Part shown: piece after piece, positions 19,628 to 30,073 of the stretch
Numbering within the stretch: the stretch's first letter is position 1
How the letters are laid out: every line of letters starts with the position of its first letter
Source: an uncultured Muribaculaceae bacterium
GTDB lineage: Bacteria > Bacteroidota > Bacteroidia > Bacteroidales > Muribaculaceae
Reading direction: 5' to 3'
DNA length: 64,000 bases
Assembly: GCA_934555895.1 (NCBI GenBank)
Contig: CAKTFH010000006.1
Location: forward strand, 1 to 64,000
Program-made: the position numbers and the translations under genes
The notes under the pieces: model-generated
Database searches by the model: none
The model's input: only the letters and a program-made list of their open reading frames with translations
Told to the model about the DNA's origin: nothing

Positions 19628-20599
19628 TTATCGACTATCTCTGTCTTGCTGTTTTATAACAGAGTATACTGCGCCAGATATGCGGGCGATAGCGGCAGCT
19701 GCTTGTATTTCATTGCCTTTGAAATCCTTTACAAATATCGCCAGACTATAGCACGTTCCATCGGGCAAAGTGATATATGCAACATCGTTGTGAGCCGCGA
19801 GCACCCCGTCTTCGTTGGTATAGCCTGAGCCAGTTTTGTGGGCTATCACCACTCCCTTTTCTTCAAGCAATGGTGCGGCGATTCTATCGATGCCCGTTTT
19901 ACATTCTTTCAGTGTCTGCATGACGAAATTTTGCTTATCAACGCTAAGGATACTATCGGTAAACAGGCGGTTCATCAGCATGGCCGCGCCCAGTGGCGAT
20001 GTGCTGTTGGCATATGCCCTGTCATGATCAGCCGACATTTCCTCCTCGGTATAAGTTATATTAAAACAGGAAGGTGGAACTATAGTAGCAATAAAACTGT
20101 CAGTCCGGGCCACATTAACCAGTTTTTTGAACATAAGATTACTTGCATTATTGTCGCTCTGGGTGAGAGTGTAACGCAATAAATCACTTACCGGAAGTGC
20201 AAACACTGCCTCAGTGTGATCCTTCAGCATCGGACTCCATGTTTTGTCATCAAGGCTGTTGCGGTGAATCGTCATCAATGAATCAAGTGAAACACCTTTT
20301 TTGTCGAAATCGCTGCAGATAGCCAATGTCTGGTGTACCTTAAACACACTCATCATCGGATATTTATTCTCATTATTTACAGCCACTGTATCAGCGTTAT
20401 TTACAATGACTGCCACACCGATTTCCGCCGGGTATTCCGACACTATTTTAGTTATAGTATCAGTCAGAAGTTCCGTATAGGAAGAATCGTTTGATGTTTT
20501 ATTTTTAGTCATCTTACCGACAAACAACGCTGCTATGGTCACAACGCACAGAAAGACTATGCTGAGAATAAAAATGTGTGTGTTTTGCAGTTTCTTCAT
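19628..20599 (-). CDS. Class A beta-lactamase, CfxA/CblA (A2) type
   Basis: Periplasmic serine hydrolase of 323 aa that opens beta-lactam rings. All class A motifs are seen: SVFK (Ser84, Lys87), SDN (148-150) and KTG (255-257). TEEEMSADHDRAY and TSPLGAAMLMNRLF are close to the omega-loop and following segment of CfxA enzymes as I remember them, and QSDNNASNLMF is shared, but the N-terminus and several loops differ. It is therefore a relative of CfxA, not CfxA itself. An N-terminal hydrophobic segment (about 10-28) directs export. No insertion sequence or mobilization gene is beside it, which suggests a resident chromosomal gene. The spectrum cannot be read from sequence; A2 enzymes are often cephalosporinases. 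Confidence 0.93.
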   Translation of the reverse strand: MKKLQNTHIFILSIVFLCVVTIAALFVGKMTKNKTSNDSSYTELLTDTITKIVSEYPAEIGVAVIVNNADTVAVNNENKYPMMSVFKVHQTLAICSDFDKKGVSLDSLMTIHRNSLDDKTWSPMLKDHTEAVFALPVSDLLRYTLTQSDNNASNLMFKKLVNVARTDSFIATIVPPSCFNITYTEEEMSADHDRAYANSTSPLGAAMLMNRLFTDSILSVDKQNFVMQTLKECKTGIDRIAAPLLEEKGVVIAHKTGSGYTNEDGVLAAHNDVAYITLPDGTCYSLAIFVKDFKGNEIQAAAAIARISGAVYSVIKQQDRDSR

Positions 20600-20648
20600 A
20601 CTTAATATTTTTCATTAAACAGTCTATATGCTCATAGAAGGCCTGGTT

Positions 20649-21674
20649 TTATTTCAATCTGATGATAGCCGACGGGGAAGTGGACGGCATCCGGAAAAGG
20701 GAGATAAGTTCCGACAGTCCGACAGAATCAGGTGAGGGCATCAGCCCGGCCAAGTGGGCTATAAGTCCCAGGAGCTGAGAAGGTGTGTACATGTTTCTGA
20801 GCGATTCCATGCTCAGCGAACGGTCGCGTTTCGAAAGCCGCATGCCCTCTGAATTGCAAACCAGCGGCAGATGTGCAAAGGATGGAGACTTAAAACCGAG
20901 CAGCCCCGCGATATAAATCTGCTGTGCCGAGGAAAGCAACAGATCGTTGCCGCGCATCACTTCAGTTATTTCCATCATTGCGTCATCGGCCACCACGGCA
21001 AGCTGATAGGCCCATGCGCCGTCGGAACGCCTTACAATAAAATCACCGCACTCACGAGCGAGATTCATCACCTGTTTCCCACACACTAGATCAGTAAATT
21101 CTATTGGACAATCAGGCGCATAAAGCCTTACTGATGCCTGCAGCTTATTTTCACGCTCTGTAGACATCTCCTTATGAAAGGCTGCAGATATATTATGCTT
21201 AAAATCGTTGAACGATGCAAAAACACCCAAATGCGACAGCCTTTCGGGGCGACATGTGCCACCATATATCACCCTTCCGTCAGACTGATGCGGAGCCTGT
21301 GTGGCCAGAATATCGGCCCTGCGACAGCCACAACTATATGTCAGCGATGTGTCCTTAAGCCTGCGGAGGCACTCGTCATAGATTTCATGGCGCCGACTCT
21401 GTAGATAGGGTCCGCAGCAACCGCGGCCATCCACTCCGCCCTCGTCCCATTCAAGCCCGAGCCACAGCAGGTCATCCTCAATCTGCCGGGCATATTCCAG
21501 ACGCGAGCGCTGAGGATCAAGGTCCTCGATGCGAAGCACCCACTCGCCTCCACGGCTTTTCACCGAAAGCCACGACATAAGCGCTGTATACACGTTGCCC
21601 AGATGCATCCTTCCCGTGGGTGAAGGCGCAAAACGACCGCGCATAGGAGAGGATATAACAGATTCCGATGGCAT
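20649..21674 (-). CDS. gluQ: Glutamyl-Q tRNA(Asp) synthetase-like protein
   Basis: Class I synthetase fragment that in known members glutamylates queuosine on tRNA-Asp. It has the Glu-RS catalytic core only: FAPSPTGRMHLGN (HIGH-like), LRIEDLDPQR, a zinc site CGC with YGGTC as in E. coli YadB, and LSKRDRS (KMSKS-like). It lacks the anticodon-binding domain of a full GltX, which fits the 341 aa length. The true start may be the ATG at residue 11 (MRGRFAPSPTG, about 21644). It lies 30 bases from the DMT exporter on the same strand and may be co-transcribed. Confidence 0.86.
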   Translation of the reverse strand: MPSESVISSPMRGRFAPSPTGRMHLGNVYTALMSWLSVKSRGGEWVLRIEDLDPQRSRLEYARQIEDDLLWLGLEWDEGGVDGRGCCGPYLQSRRHEIYDECLRRLKDTSLTYSCGCRRADILATQAPHQSDGRVIYGGTCRPERLSHLGVFASFNDFKHNISAAFHKEMSTERENKLQASVRLYAPDCPIEFTDLVCGKQVMNLARECGDFIVRRSDGAWAYQLAVVADDAMMEITEVMRGNDLLLSSAQQIYIAGLLGFKSPSFAHLPLVCNSEGMRLSKRDRSLSMESLRNMYTPSQLLGLIAHLAGLMPSPDSVGLSELISLFRMPSTSPSAIIRLK

Positions 21675-21704
21675 GGTAATGTGTCGACTGGTTTGATACT
21701 CCCT

Positions 21705-22664
21705 CTATGCCAGGCGTGTGGCACGGTTATTCATATAATCACCGAACCATAGACCTCCGATGATAAGTGCCGCACCAAAGCAACCTACCACAGTTATAGG
21801 GTCATCGGCGAACAGTATGGCAGCTATTATCATGGTGAAAATCGGCTGCACGTAAAGGTAATTGTTAGTCATGATAGCGCCCAGAACTCGCATCACGGCT
21901 GCCCAAAGCAGATAGGCAAGCATTGAGCAAATAAGACCAAGAAACAACAAGTTTCCAAGCACCTGAGGCACAAGAAGCCTGGAGATAGGTGTGACTGGTT
22001 CGGGCGAAAGCATCCAGAAAGGGAGCGCCGTGAGCAACCCATAGAAAAAAGTCTTTCGCGTGACAAACCACGAAGAATACACTACATTAAGCTTCCTCAG
22101 CACAACTGAATATATGGCCCAGGAGAAAGCCGCTCCCAAAGCGAGGAAGTTTCCCAGCGTGGTGCTGAGATCATTCTCATGCGAGCCTGATGTAGCCGAC
22201 GACAAGCCATCTTTAAACACTATGCATCCCACACCCATGAAGGCGATAACCGAACTGATATAGGTCCACTTGCCTGGTCGCTCCGATTTATACAGCGCAC
22301 CTATAAGTAATGTGGTCAGTAAAGGCGACAACGTGGTAATCATCGACACATCGGAGGGCCGAGTATAGATTACGGCATTATTTTCCGCGATAAAATAAAT
22401 GGAACCGCCGCATAGGCCACACACCGCAAACATCAGCTCATCGCGCCAATTATTTGCCCATAAGCGCTTATGACATGCTATCAGCACCAACACATAGGCA
22501 AGGGCAATACGATAAATGTAAATCTCCACAGGCCCAAGACCATTATTGGTGAGCACTCTTGTGCTGACAAACGAAGCGCCCCACATTGCCACAGCTATGA
22601 GGGCGCCTATATGGCAAAGGATTTTCGCCTTATGAGAATTAGTGCTCCACGATGCTAAAGCCAT
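21705..22664 (-). CDS. EamA/DMT-family transporter
   Basis: Inner-membrane permease of 319 aa with about ten hydrophobic helices in two EamA repeats (residues about 18-155 and 175-305). WGASFVSTRVL in the first repeat is typical, and the second repeat ends at AALIIGGLWFGDY. The family exports small metabolites such as amino acids; the substrate is not predictable. It is upstream of gluQ on the minus strand. Confidence 0.87.
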   Translation of the reverse strand: MALASWSTNSHKAKILCHIGALIAVAMWGASFVSTRVLTNNGLGPVEIYIYRIALAYVLVLIACHKRLWANNWRDELMFAVCGLCGGSIYFIAENNAVIYTRPSDVSMITTLSPLLTTLLIGALYKSERPGKWTYISSVIAFMGVGCIVFKDGLSSATSGSHENDLSTTLGNFLALGAAFSWAIYSVVLRKLNVVYSSWFVTRKTFFYGLLTALPFWMLSPEPVTPISRLLVPQVLGNLLFLGLICSMLAYLLWAAVMRVLGAIMTNNYLYVQPIFTMIIAAILFADDPITVVGCFGAALIIGGLWFGDYMNNRATRLA

Positions 22665-23101
22665 GGTATGCTATTTTTATTACGGCAGATACAGAAATAC
22701 TCTTCCTCTGACTCAGTCATTAATCTAAAAGCTTCTCAGAAGCCTTTTTGCAAGCATTTTGTGAAATATCACTTGCAATCATGCCCTAATCCGCATCGCG
22801 AATTTACAGTTTTTTTTTCAAATCGCAATCCCCGACATGAGAATTTTTTTTCGGTGGACAGACAAGGGTAAAAAAATAAAAAACGGCACAACATACCCGT
22901 CAGGAAGTATCCGCCTCAACAAAACACGGCCATCGGTTGTATTTATAATAAAGCGCATGCCCTTGTGTCACGATAGAAGTGTCACAGGTCTCGTGCACTA
23001 AAAACTGCAAGAGAGCACACGGTTTGCAAATACTAAATTAATTGTTTAACTTTGCCCTCAAACTAAAAACATTTTTCAACTAAAAGCTTTCAATTACCAG
23101 T
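22665..23101. other. 437-bp intergenic region with the OmpA-lipoprotein promoter
   Basis: This AT-rich spacer lies between divergent genes. Its right end holds the promoter at 23023-23054. I see no open frame of credible composition, no tRNA and no repeat in the rest. Confidence 0.6.
23023..23054 (+). promoter_or_regulatory. Promoter of the OmpA-like lipoprotein gene
   Basis: TTTG at 23023-23026 and TAACTTTG at 23047-23054 with a 20-base spacer match the Bacteroidota consensus very well, 47 bases before the ATG. Confidence 0.75.
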
Positions 23102-23797
23102 ATGAAATCAATTAAAGCGATCTGCTGTTCGGCATTAGCCGCCGGCATGCTTCTCACAGGCTGTAGCTCAATGACAAACACAGGTAAGGGCGCCCTTATC
23201 GGCGGCGGTGGCGGCGGTGCACTCGGCGCAGGTGTCGGCGCACTCATCGGCGGCGGCAAAGGCGCTGCCATCGGTTCGGCAATCGGAGCGGCCGTAGGTG
23301 CCGGAGCCGGTGCGCTTATCGGCAAAAAGATGGACAAGCAGGCTGCCCAGCTCAAAGAGCAGCTCGCCAATGCCGATGTAGAAACCGTTCAGGACGACCG
23401 AGGCCTTCAGGCCATCAAAGTGACATTCCCAGGCGGCATTCTGTTCCCCACAAACGGAACTACACTTAGCGCGAACGCTCAGACCGAGCTCGCCGAGTTT
23501 GCAAACTCTCTCAAGCAGAATCCCAACACCAATGTGCAGATTTACGGCTATACCGACAATACCGGCTCGATGGCAGCCAACACTAAAGTCGCCAACGGAC
23601 GCGCCGCAGCAGTCGACAGCTTCCTTGCCAACAGCGGCATAGCTCCCACCCGCCTTCAGGCACAGGGTATCCCCATGGCAAACTATGTGGCATCCAACGA
23701 CACCGCAGCAGGCCGTGCACAGAACCGTCGCGTGGAAATCTATATCACTGCCGACCAGAACATGATCAACGCGGCCAACAATGGCACTCTTCAGTGA
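23102..23797 (+). CDS. OmpA-family lipoprotein with glycine zipper
   Basis: Outer-membrane lipoprotein of 231 aa that should bind peptidoglycan. The signal peptide ends in a lipobox LLTGC (Cys21). Residues about 30-75 are a Gly/Ala-rich zipper (GGGGGGALGAGVGALIGGG), likely a membrane-embedded segment. The C-terminal OmpA domain (about 105-225) has IYGYTDNTGSMAANTKVANGRA and AQNRRVEIYI, the diaminopimelate-binding region. The organisation resembles YiaD/Pal-type proteins. It has a strong promoter and its own terminator. Confidence 0.92.
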   Translation: MKSIKAICCSALAAGMLLTGCSSMTNTGKGALIGGGGGGALGAGVGALIGGGKGAAIGSAIGAAVGAGAGALIGKKMDKQAAQLKEQLANADVETVQDDRGLQAIKVTFPGGILFPTNGTTLSANAQTELAEFANSLKQNPNTNVQIYGYTDNTGSMAANTKVANGRAAAVDSFLANSGIAPTRLQAQGIPMANYVASNDTAAGRAQNRRVEIYITADQNMINAANNGTLQ

Positions 23798-23875
23798 CAA
23801 ATGTCACTGGATTAATCTATTATAAACTGAGAAAATAGTAGGCTTAAGTATCAGTAAAGCCTGCAGGCTCAACAC

Positions 23876-23918
23876 TAACGCCGCCCAGGATTCCCGCAAG
23901 GCATCCTGAGCGGCGTTA
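23876..23918 (+). terminator. Terminator after the OmpA lipoprotein gene
   Basis: TAACGCCGCcCAGGAT pairs with ATCCTGaGCGGCGTTA (23903-23918), followed by TTCATTTCTTT. The 317-bp gap to guaB holds this and the guaB -7 box and nothing else that I can see. Confidence 0.75.
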
Positions 23919-24059
23919 TTCATTTCTTTACTATTCTTTTTAATTTGATGGAAGTTCCATTCATACCGAAATAAGTCATGAAAGAGCTGCATTTGTCTTC
24001 ACTTTGGCCAAAATGCAGAAAAAAACGGCCTGATCGCACCACACCTCGCGAAAAATCAC

Positions 24060-24067
24060 TATCTTTG
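24060..24067 (+). promoter_or_regulatory. -7 box for guaB
   Basis: TATCTTTG matches TAnnTTTG, 48 bases before the guaB ATG. No clear TTG is present 19-21 bases upstream. Confidence 0.5.
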
Positions 24068-24099
24068 CATGCAATAATCTACCGACATCATTTCGATAA

Positions 24100-25596
<1,497 letters not shown>

Positions 25597-25949
25597 TCCC
25601 AAACAATAAAAATCATTTCCACTCCCCTCTCGCCCCGGTCGACATCACCGACGGGGGCGATTTTTTTCATTTAAACTTCATTCATAAGCATTTGTATATC
25701 TCGAAAATTGTGTAACTTTAGGAGAGCAAAAAAAAGAAAGAGCACAATAAAACTCTTGGTGCCACGCCTATAAAACCGCGTAGCTTGCTGCCTGAAATTT
25801 CATCTTTGATTGAGGATGACGCTTTTTTTAGGCAATTCCATAATAAATGGGCGCGGAAACCGTTTAGAAATTGACGCGCTGTGGCCAACCCTTCTTCCCC
25901 GCGGCCGCCCAACAGAAAGTATAATACATCATTATCGATTAATAGACTC
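25597..25949. other. 353-bp intergenic region, guaB to PPIase
   Basis: It contains the guaB terminator (25630-25667) and then TTTG (25691-25694) with TAACTTTA (25713-25720), an 18-base spacer, which I take as a weak promoter for the PPIase gene. This implies a leader of over 200 bases. I found no gene in it; the minus-strand open frame across it is not supported. Confidence 0.5.
25630..25667 (+). terminator. Intrinsic terminator after guaB
   Basis: A TCGCCCC... stem pairs with GGGGGCGA (ending 25660) and seven Ts follow at 25661-25667. Confidence 0.88.
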
Positions 25950-27875
25950 ATGAAAAAAAGCATCCTGTCGCTGGCTCTGGCCCTCGCGGCCGTAGGCATG
26001 ATACAGGCCAAGGACAAATCGGAACCCGTGCTGATGACTATCAACGGAAAGCCCGTTACGCTCAGCGAATTTGAGTATCTTTACCACAAAAACAACAGCC
26101 AACAGATGGCCCCTCAGACCATCGACGAGTATCTGGGCATGTTCATCACCTATAAGCAGAAGGTGGCTGCTGCCGAAGACGAAGGCATCGACAACACCGA
26201 AGCTTTCAAAAACGAATTCGAAGGCTATCGCCGCGACCTTTCCGAGCCTTATCTCCGCTCGCAGGAAATGGAAGACAGTCTTGTAAACGTAATCTATAAT
26301 CGCCTAAAGGAAGAAGTTGACATCAGTCACATCATGATGGCTTCGAAGGGTGAAGGTATCAACTCTGAAGCCCAGCGCCAGAGACTCGACTCGGTGCGCA
26401 CCGCCATCATCAACGGTGCCGACTTCGAGGATATGGCCCGCCGCTTCTCGGCTGACCGCTCCGCTTCCCGCAACGGCGGCCATATGAATTACATCACAGC
26501 CGGCCGTTTCCCCGCTGCCTTTGAAGAGGTAGCATTCTCAACCCCTGTCGGCGAGATTTCACCTGTTTTCGAGACTCCCTTCGGATGGCACATTATTAAA
26601 GTGCATGGACGCCGCCCGGCACAGGGCATGGTGATGGTAGAACATATTCTCAAGCTCACCCAGGGCCTGAGCGAGGAAGAAGCCGCTAAAAAGAAAGCAC
26701 AGATCGACTCCATCGAGACCCTTCTTGCCAATGGCGCCGACTTCGAGGCAATAGCCCTCAAGGAAAGCGAAGACCCCGGTTCCAAACGCAACGGCGGCAA
26801 GATGAACTGGTTCGGAACCGGCCAAATGGTTCCCGAATTCGAAGCTGCCAGCTACGCCCTCAAAAATGGCGAGATTTCGGCTCCCGTCAAGACATCCTAC
26901 GGATGGCACATCATCAAACGCCTCGACTGGAAACCCGTAGACCCTATAGAAGTGGTTGGCCCGCAAATACGCAACGCTATGAGTCAGGACGAGCGCGGGC
27001 AACAAATCCGCAAACGCAAACTCGACGAACTTTGCAAGAAATTCAACGCATCGCTTAACGCAGCCAACCTCTCCACTGCTAGAAGCGATATCATAGCTGC
27101 CGGCGGCCTTGACTCCACTGTCACCGCCCGCTTCATGAGTTCGAACTCCCCTATCGCTAAAGTCAACGGTAACGACATTCCTCTCTCGGAAGCAGCCTAT
27201 CTACTCCCACCCAGCCTCAACGGCACCCCCGAAGAGCAGGCAGCCGAATTTGAGAAATATGCACGCCGCGCCATGAACGAAGCTGTGGTAGAAGCCGAGC
27301 GCGTGGACCTCGCAAAGCACAACCCCGACTACCGTAACCTCATCAACGAATACCGCGACGGCATGCTCCTCTTCGAGATTTCCGACCGCAATGTTTGGAG
27401 CAAGGCCAAGAAAGACAAAGAGGGCCTTGATAAATATTTCAATGAGCATAAAAACAACTATAAGTTTGAATCGCCGAAATTCAAAGCTTACGTGGTATTC
27501 GCCACTTCCGACTCAGTACTCACAAAAGCTAAAGCCTATCTTGAGGCTATGAACCCCGCCAACGACTCAATAGCCATCGAGCTCCGTCAGGAATTCGGCA
27601 ACAATGTAAAGGTCGAAAGAGTAATCGCAGCCAAAGGCGAGAACAACATCACTGACTACCTCGGCTTCGGAGGCCCCAAACCCGAAACCAAAGGCCGCTG
27701 GTCGCATTACTTCCCATTCCGCGGCAAACTCATCGACATGCCCGAAGATGTTTCCGATGTGCGCGGCGCCGTCACAGGCGATTACCAAAATGAACTTGAG
27801 CGTCAGTGGGTGGCCACACTCGAGAAAAAATATCCCGCAAAAATCAACAAGAAAGTGCTTAAAAAGGCGAAATAA
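25950..27875 (+). CDS. Peptidyl-prolyl isomerase with two parvulin domains
   Basis: Periplasmic SurA/PpiD-like chaperone for outer-membrane proteins. Signal peptide MKKSILSLALALAAVGMIQA is at residues 1-20. A SurA-like N-terminal helical region is followed by two tandem PpiC domains, each closing with GWHIIK: the first at about 120-235, the second at about 238-345. The C-terminal 300 residues are a less conserved helical part. The frame is open from 25881, but only the ATG at 25950 gives a signal peptide; 641 aa from there. It is monocistronic, with a terminator at 27906-27950. Confidence 0.93.
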   Translation: MKKSILSLALALAAVGMIQAKDKSEPVLMTINGKPVTLSEFEYLYHKNNSQQMAPQTIDEYLGMFITYKQKVAAAEDEGIDNTEAFKNEFEGYRRDLSEPYLRSQEMEDSLVNVIYNRLKEEVDISHIMMASKGEGINSEAQRQRLDSVRTAIINGADFEDMARRFSADRSASRNGGHMNYITAGRFPAAFEEVAFSTPVGEISPVFETPFGWHIIKVHGRRPAQGMVMVEHILKLTQGLSEEEAAKKKAQIDSIETLLANGADFEAIALKESEDPGSKRNGGKMNWFGTGQMVPEFEAASYALKNGEISAPVKTSYGWHIIKRLDWKPVDPIEVVGPQIRNAMSQDERGQQIRKRKLDELCKKFNASLNAANLSTARSDIIAAGGLDSTVTARFMSSNSPIAKVNGNDIPLSEAAYLLPPSLNGTPEEQAAEFEKYARRAMNEAVVEAERVDLAKHNPDYRNLINEYRDGMLLFEISDRNVWSKAKKDKEGLDKYFNEHKNNYKFESPKFKAYVVFATSDSVLTKAKAYLEAMNPANDSIAIELRQEFGNNVKVERVIAAKGENNITDYLGFGGPKPETKGRWSHYFPFRGKLIDMPEDVSDVRGAVTGDYQNELERQWVATLEKKYPAKINKKVLKKAK

Positions 27876-27905
27876 CCAGCCTAAGCAGGCATAAACACAA
27901 CAAAA

Positions 27906-27950
27906 CAGCTCCGCCACTTACCTTTACCGGAAACGGCGGAGCTGCTTTTT
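27906..27950 (+). terminator. Intrinsic terminator after the PPIase gene
   Basis: CAGCTCCGCC (27906-27915) pairs with GGCGGAGCTG (27935-27944) and is followed by CTTTTT. Confidence 0.88.
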
Positions 27951-28018
27951 ATTTCAGAATCTTCTCGGGAAGGAGAAAAAAGACGCAAATATCATCCCGT
28001 TTTCTCCACGATATTTGC

Positions 28019-28026
28019 TATCTTTG
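28019..28026 (+). promoter_or_regulatory. -7 box for pyrB
   Basis: TATCTTTG lies 27 bases before the pyrB ATG. The leader would be about 20 bases, leaving no room for an attenuator. Confidence 0.5.
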
Positions 28027-28052
28027 CAGAAACTAATCAAACTTCTCAGAAG

Positions 28053-28970
28053 ATGAATCCCAACAGCCTGGTTTCCATCGACGACCTCTCGAAAGAGCAG
28101 ATTATTGAGCTTCTCGAGACCGCACGTTATTTTGAAGAGCATCCCAACCATAAAATTCTTGACGGAAAGGTGGTTGCGACGCTTTTTTTTGAACCCTCCA
28201 CCCGCACCCGCCTCAGTTTCGAGACTGCGGTAAACCGCCTGGGAGGCAGAGTAATAGGCTTCTCCGACGCCTCAACCACCTCTTCTTCAAAAGGTGAGAC
28301 ACTCAAAGATACCATCAAGATGGTAAGCAACTATGTGGACCTCATCATCATGCGCCACTATCTCGAGGGAGCGGCCCGATATGCCACAGAAGTGACAGAA
28401 GTACCCGTGGTCAACGCCGGCGACGGTGCTAATCAACATCCCTCGCAGACCATGCTCGACCTCTACTCGATACTGAAGACACAGGGCACGCTCGAGAACC
28501 TCACCATCACCATGGTGGGCGACCTCAAATACGGCCGAACCGTACACTCGCTGCTCATGGCTATGAAATATTTCAACCCCACTTTCCGCTTCGTTGCCTG
28601 CGACGAGCTCCGCATGCCACGTGAATATATTGAGTTCTGTCAGCGTCAGGGCATAGCCTATGAGGAACATACCGACTTTTCCCGCGAGGTAATCGACTCG
28701 AGCGACATACTTTACATGACACGTGTGCAGCGCGAACGTTTTCCCGACCTTTCGGAATATGAGCGCGTGAAAGACCTCTACACACTTTCGAACCACATGC
28801 TCGAGACATCCCGCCCCAACCTCCGCATACTTCATCCCCTGCCGAGAGTCAACGAGATAGCCTACGATGTAGACGACAACCCCAAAGCATATTATTTCGA
28901 TCAGGCACGCAACGGTCTCTATGCACGCGAAGCCATCATCTGCCGCGCACTCGGCATCAAAGTGAGATAA
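28053..28970 (+). CDS. pyrB: Aspartate carbamoyltransferase, catalytic chain
   Basis: Joins carbamoyl phosphate to aspartate in pyrimidine synthesis. The carbamoyl-phosphate site [15 protein letters not shown] is near residues 47-61; [12 protein letters not shown] and [11 protein letters not shown] follow. The 305 aa length is that of class B enzymes. The regulatory chain pyrI follows after 25 bases, so the enzyme should be the allosteric dodecamer. Confidence 0.97.
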   Translation: MNPNSLVSIDDLSKEQIIELLETARYFEEHPNHKILDGKVVATLFFEPSTRTRLSFETAVNRLGGRVIGFSDASTTSSSKGETLKDTIKMVSNYVDLIIMRHYLEGAARYATEVTEVPVVNAGDGANQHPSQTMLDLYSILKTQGTLENLTITMVGDLKYGRTVHSLLMAMKYFNPTFRFVACDELRMPREYIEFCQRQGIAYEEHTDFSREVIDSSDILYMTRVQRERFPDLSEYERVKDLYTLSNHMLETSRPNLRILHPLPRVNEIAYDVDDNPKAYYFDQARNGLYAREAIICRALGIKVR

Positions 28971-28995
28971 GTCAATTTAATTCCCCCATAAGGCA

Positions 28996-29460
28996 ATGAA
29001 CAAAGACGACAAGCAGCTGGCCGTAGCCGCTCTGGAAAGCGGCACTGTAATCGACCACATCCCTTCGCACGCGCTCTTCAAATGTGTGAAGATTCTCGGA
29101 CTTGAAAAGATGCCCCAGAAGCTTACCATAGGCAACAATCTTGCCAGCAACAAACTCGGCACAAAAGGCATAATAAAAGTGGCCGACACCTTCTTCCCGG
29201 AAGCCACCATCAACCGCATAGCACTAATAGCGCCTTCAGCCGTTGTAAACATTATCCGCGACTATCGCGTGGCCGAAAAGCGCCATGTTGTACTACCCGA
29301 CGAGCTCCGTGACATAGTGCGGTGCGACAACCCCAAATGCATCACCAATAACGAACCCGGCATGCACACTGTCTTCGAGGTTGACCCCGACAATCATTCG
29401 CTCATCCGCTGCCGCTATTGCAACCACTCAGTAGCAGCCGACAAAGCACAGATACTCTGA
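28996..29460 (+). CDS. pyrI: Aspartate carbamoyltransferase, regulatory chain
   Basis: Binds CTP/ATP and controls PyrB. The N-terminal nucleotide-binding domain has GTVIDHIPSHALFKCVKIL; the C-terminal zinc domain has its four Cys as CDNPKC and CRYC (residues about 111-144). At 154 aa it is of normal size. Its stop codon overlaps the ATG of the following flavin reductase gene by one base. Confidence 0.96.
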   Translation: MNKDDKQLAVAALESGTVIDHIPSHALFKCVKILGLEKMPQKLTIGNNLASNKLGTKGIIKVADTFFPEATINRIALIAPSAVVNIIRDYRVAEKRHVVLPDELRDIVRCDNPKCITNNEPGMHTVFEVDPDNHSLIRCRYCNHSVAADKAQIL

Positions 29461-30023
29461 TGGAACGCCGAGCACTCAAGCCCGGAACCATGATTTACCC
29501 GCTGCCGGCAGTGATTGTGAGCTGCGGCACTATGGAGAAATCGAACCTCATCACTGTGGCATGGACCGGAACAGTGTGCACCAATCCACCCATGTGCTAC
29601 ATCTCCGTGCGCCCCGAGCGGTATTCCTATCCGCTCATTCGCGAGAACATGCAGTTTACCATCAACCTCACCACGGCAGCTATGGCCGCCGCAACCGACT
29701 GGATCGGGGTGCGCTCCGGACGCGACTACGACAAATGGGCCGAGACGGGCCTTACACCGGTGCCAGGACAGGCTGTAAGCTGCCCCTACATCAAAGAGTC
29801 GCCGCTGAGCATAGAATGCCGGGTGACAGCAGTGATGCCTTTGGGCAGCCACCACATGTTTCTTGCCGAAGTGGTGAATGTGCTCGCCGACTCATCGCTC
29901 TTCGACACCGAGACCGACCTTTTCAGGCTCTCCGACGCAGAATTGCTCTGCTACACCCACGGGCAGTATTACGGTCAGGGCGAACCTCTCGGCCGATTCG
30001 GCTTCTCTGTAAAGAAGAAATAA
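29460..30023 (+). CDS. Flavin reductase family protein
   Basis: FMN-binding split-barrel protein of 187 aa. Typical features are YPLPAVIVSCG, NLITVAWTGTVCTNPPMCYISVRPERYSY and the DSLF/DTET C-terminal part. Members reduce flavins with NAD(P)H or act as small flavoproteins; the substrate here is unknown. The ATG at 29460 overlaps the pyrI stop (TGATGG), so it is translationally coupled to pyrBI; an in-frame extension to 29418 inside pyrI is unlikely. Its link with pyrimidine synthesis is not obvious but the same order is common in Bacteroidales. Confidence 0.88.
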   Translation: MERRALKPGTMIYPLPAVIVSCGTMEKSNLITVAWTGTVCTNPPMCYISVRPERYSYPLIRENMQFTINLTTAAMAAATDWIGVRSGRDYDKWAETGLTPVPGQAVSCPYIKESPLSIECRVTAVMPLGSHHMFLAEVVNVLADSSLFDTETDLFRLSDAELLCYTHGQYYGQGEPLGRFGFSVKKK

Positions 30024-30073
30024 CAGGTAACAAAGGAAAACAATATTAGTAATCGCCATACAACCAATTCATT

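Noticed and set aside
25718-26044. 108-codon minus-strand open frame over the PPIase leader
   Set aside because: It overlaps the signal peptide of the real PPIase gene and has no support; one stretch looks protein-like, but I cannot tie it to a family.
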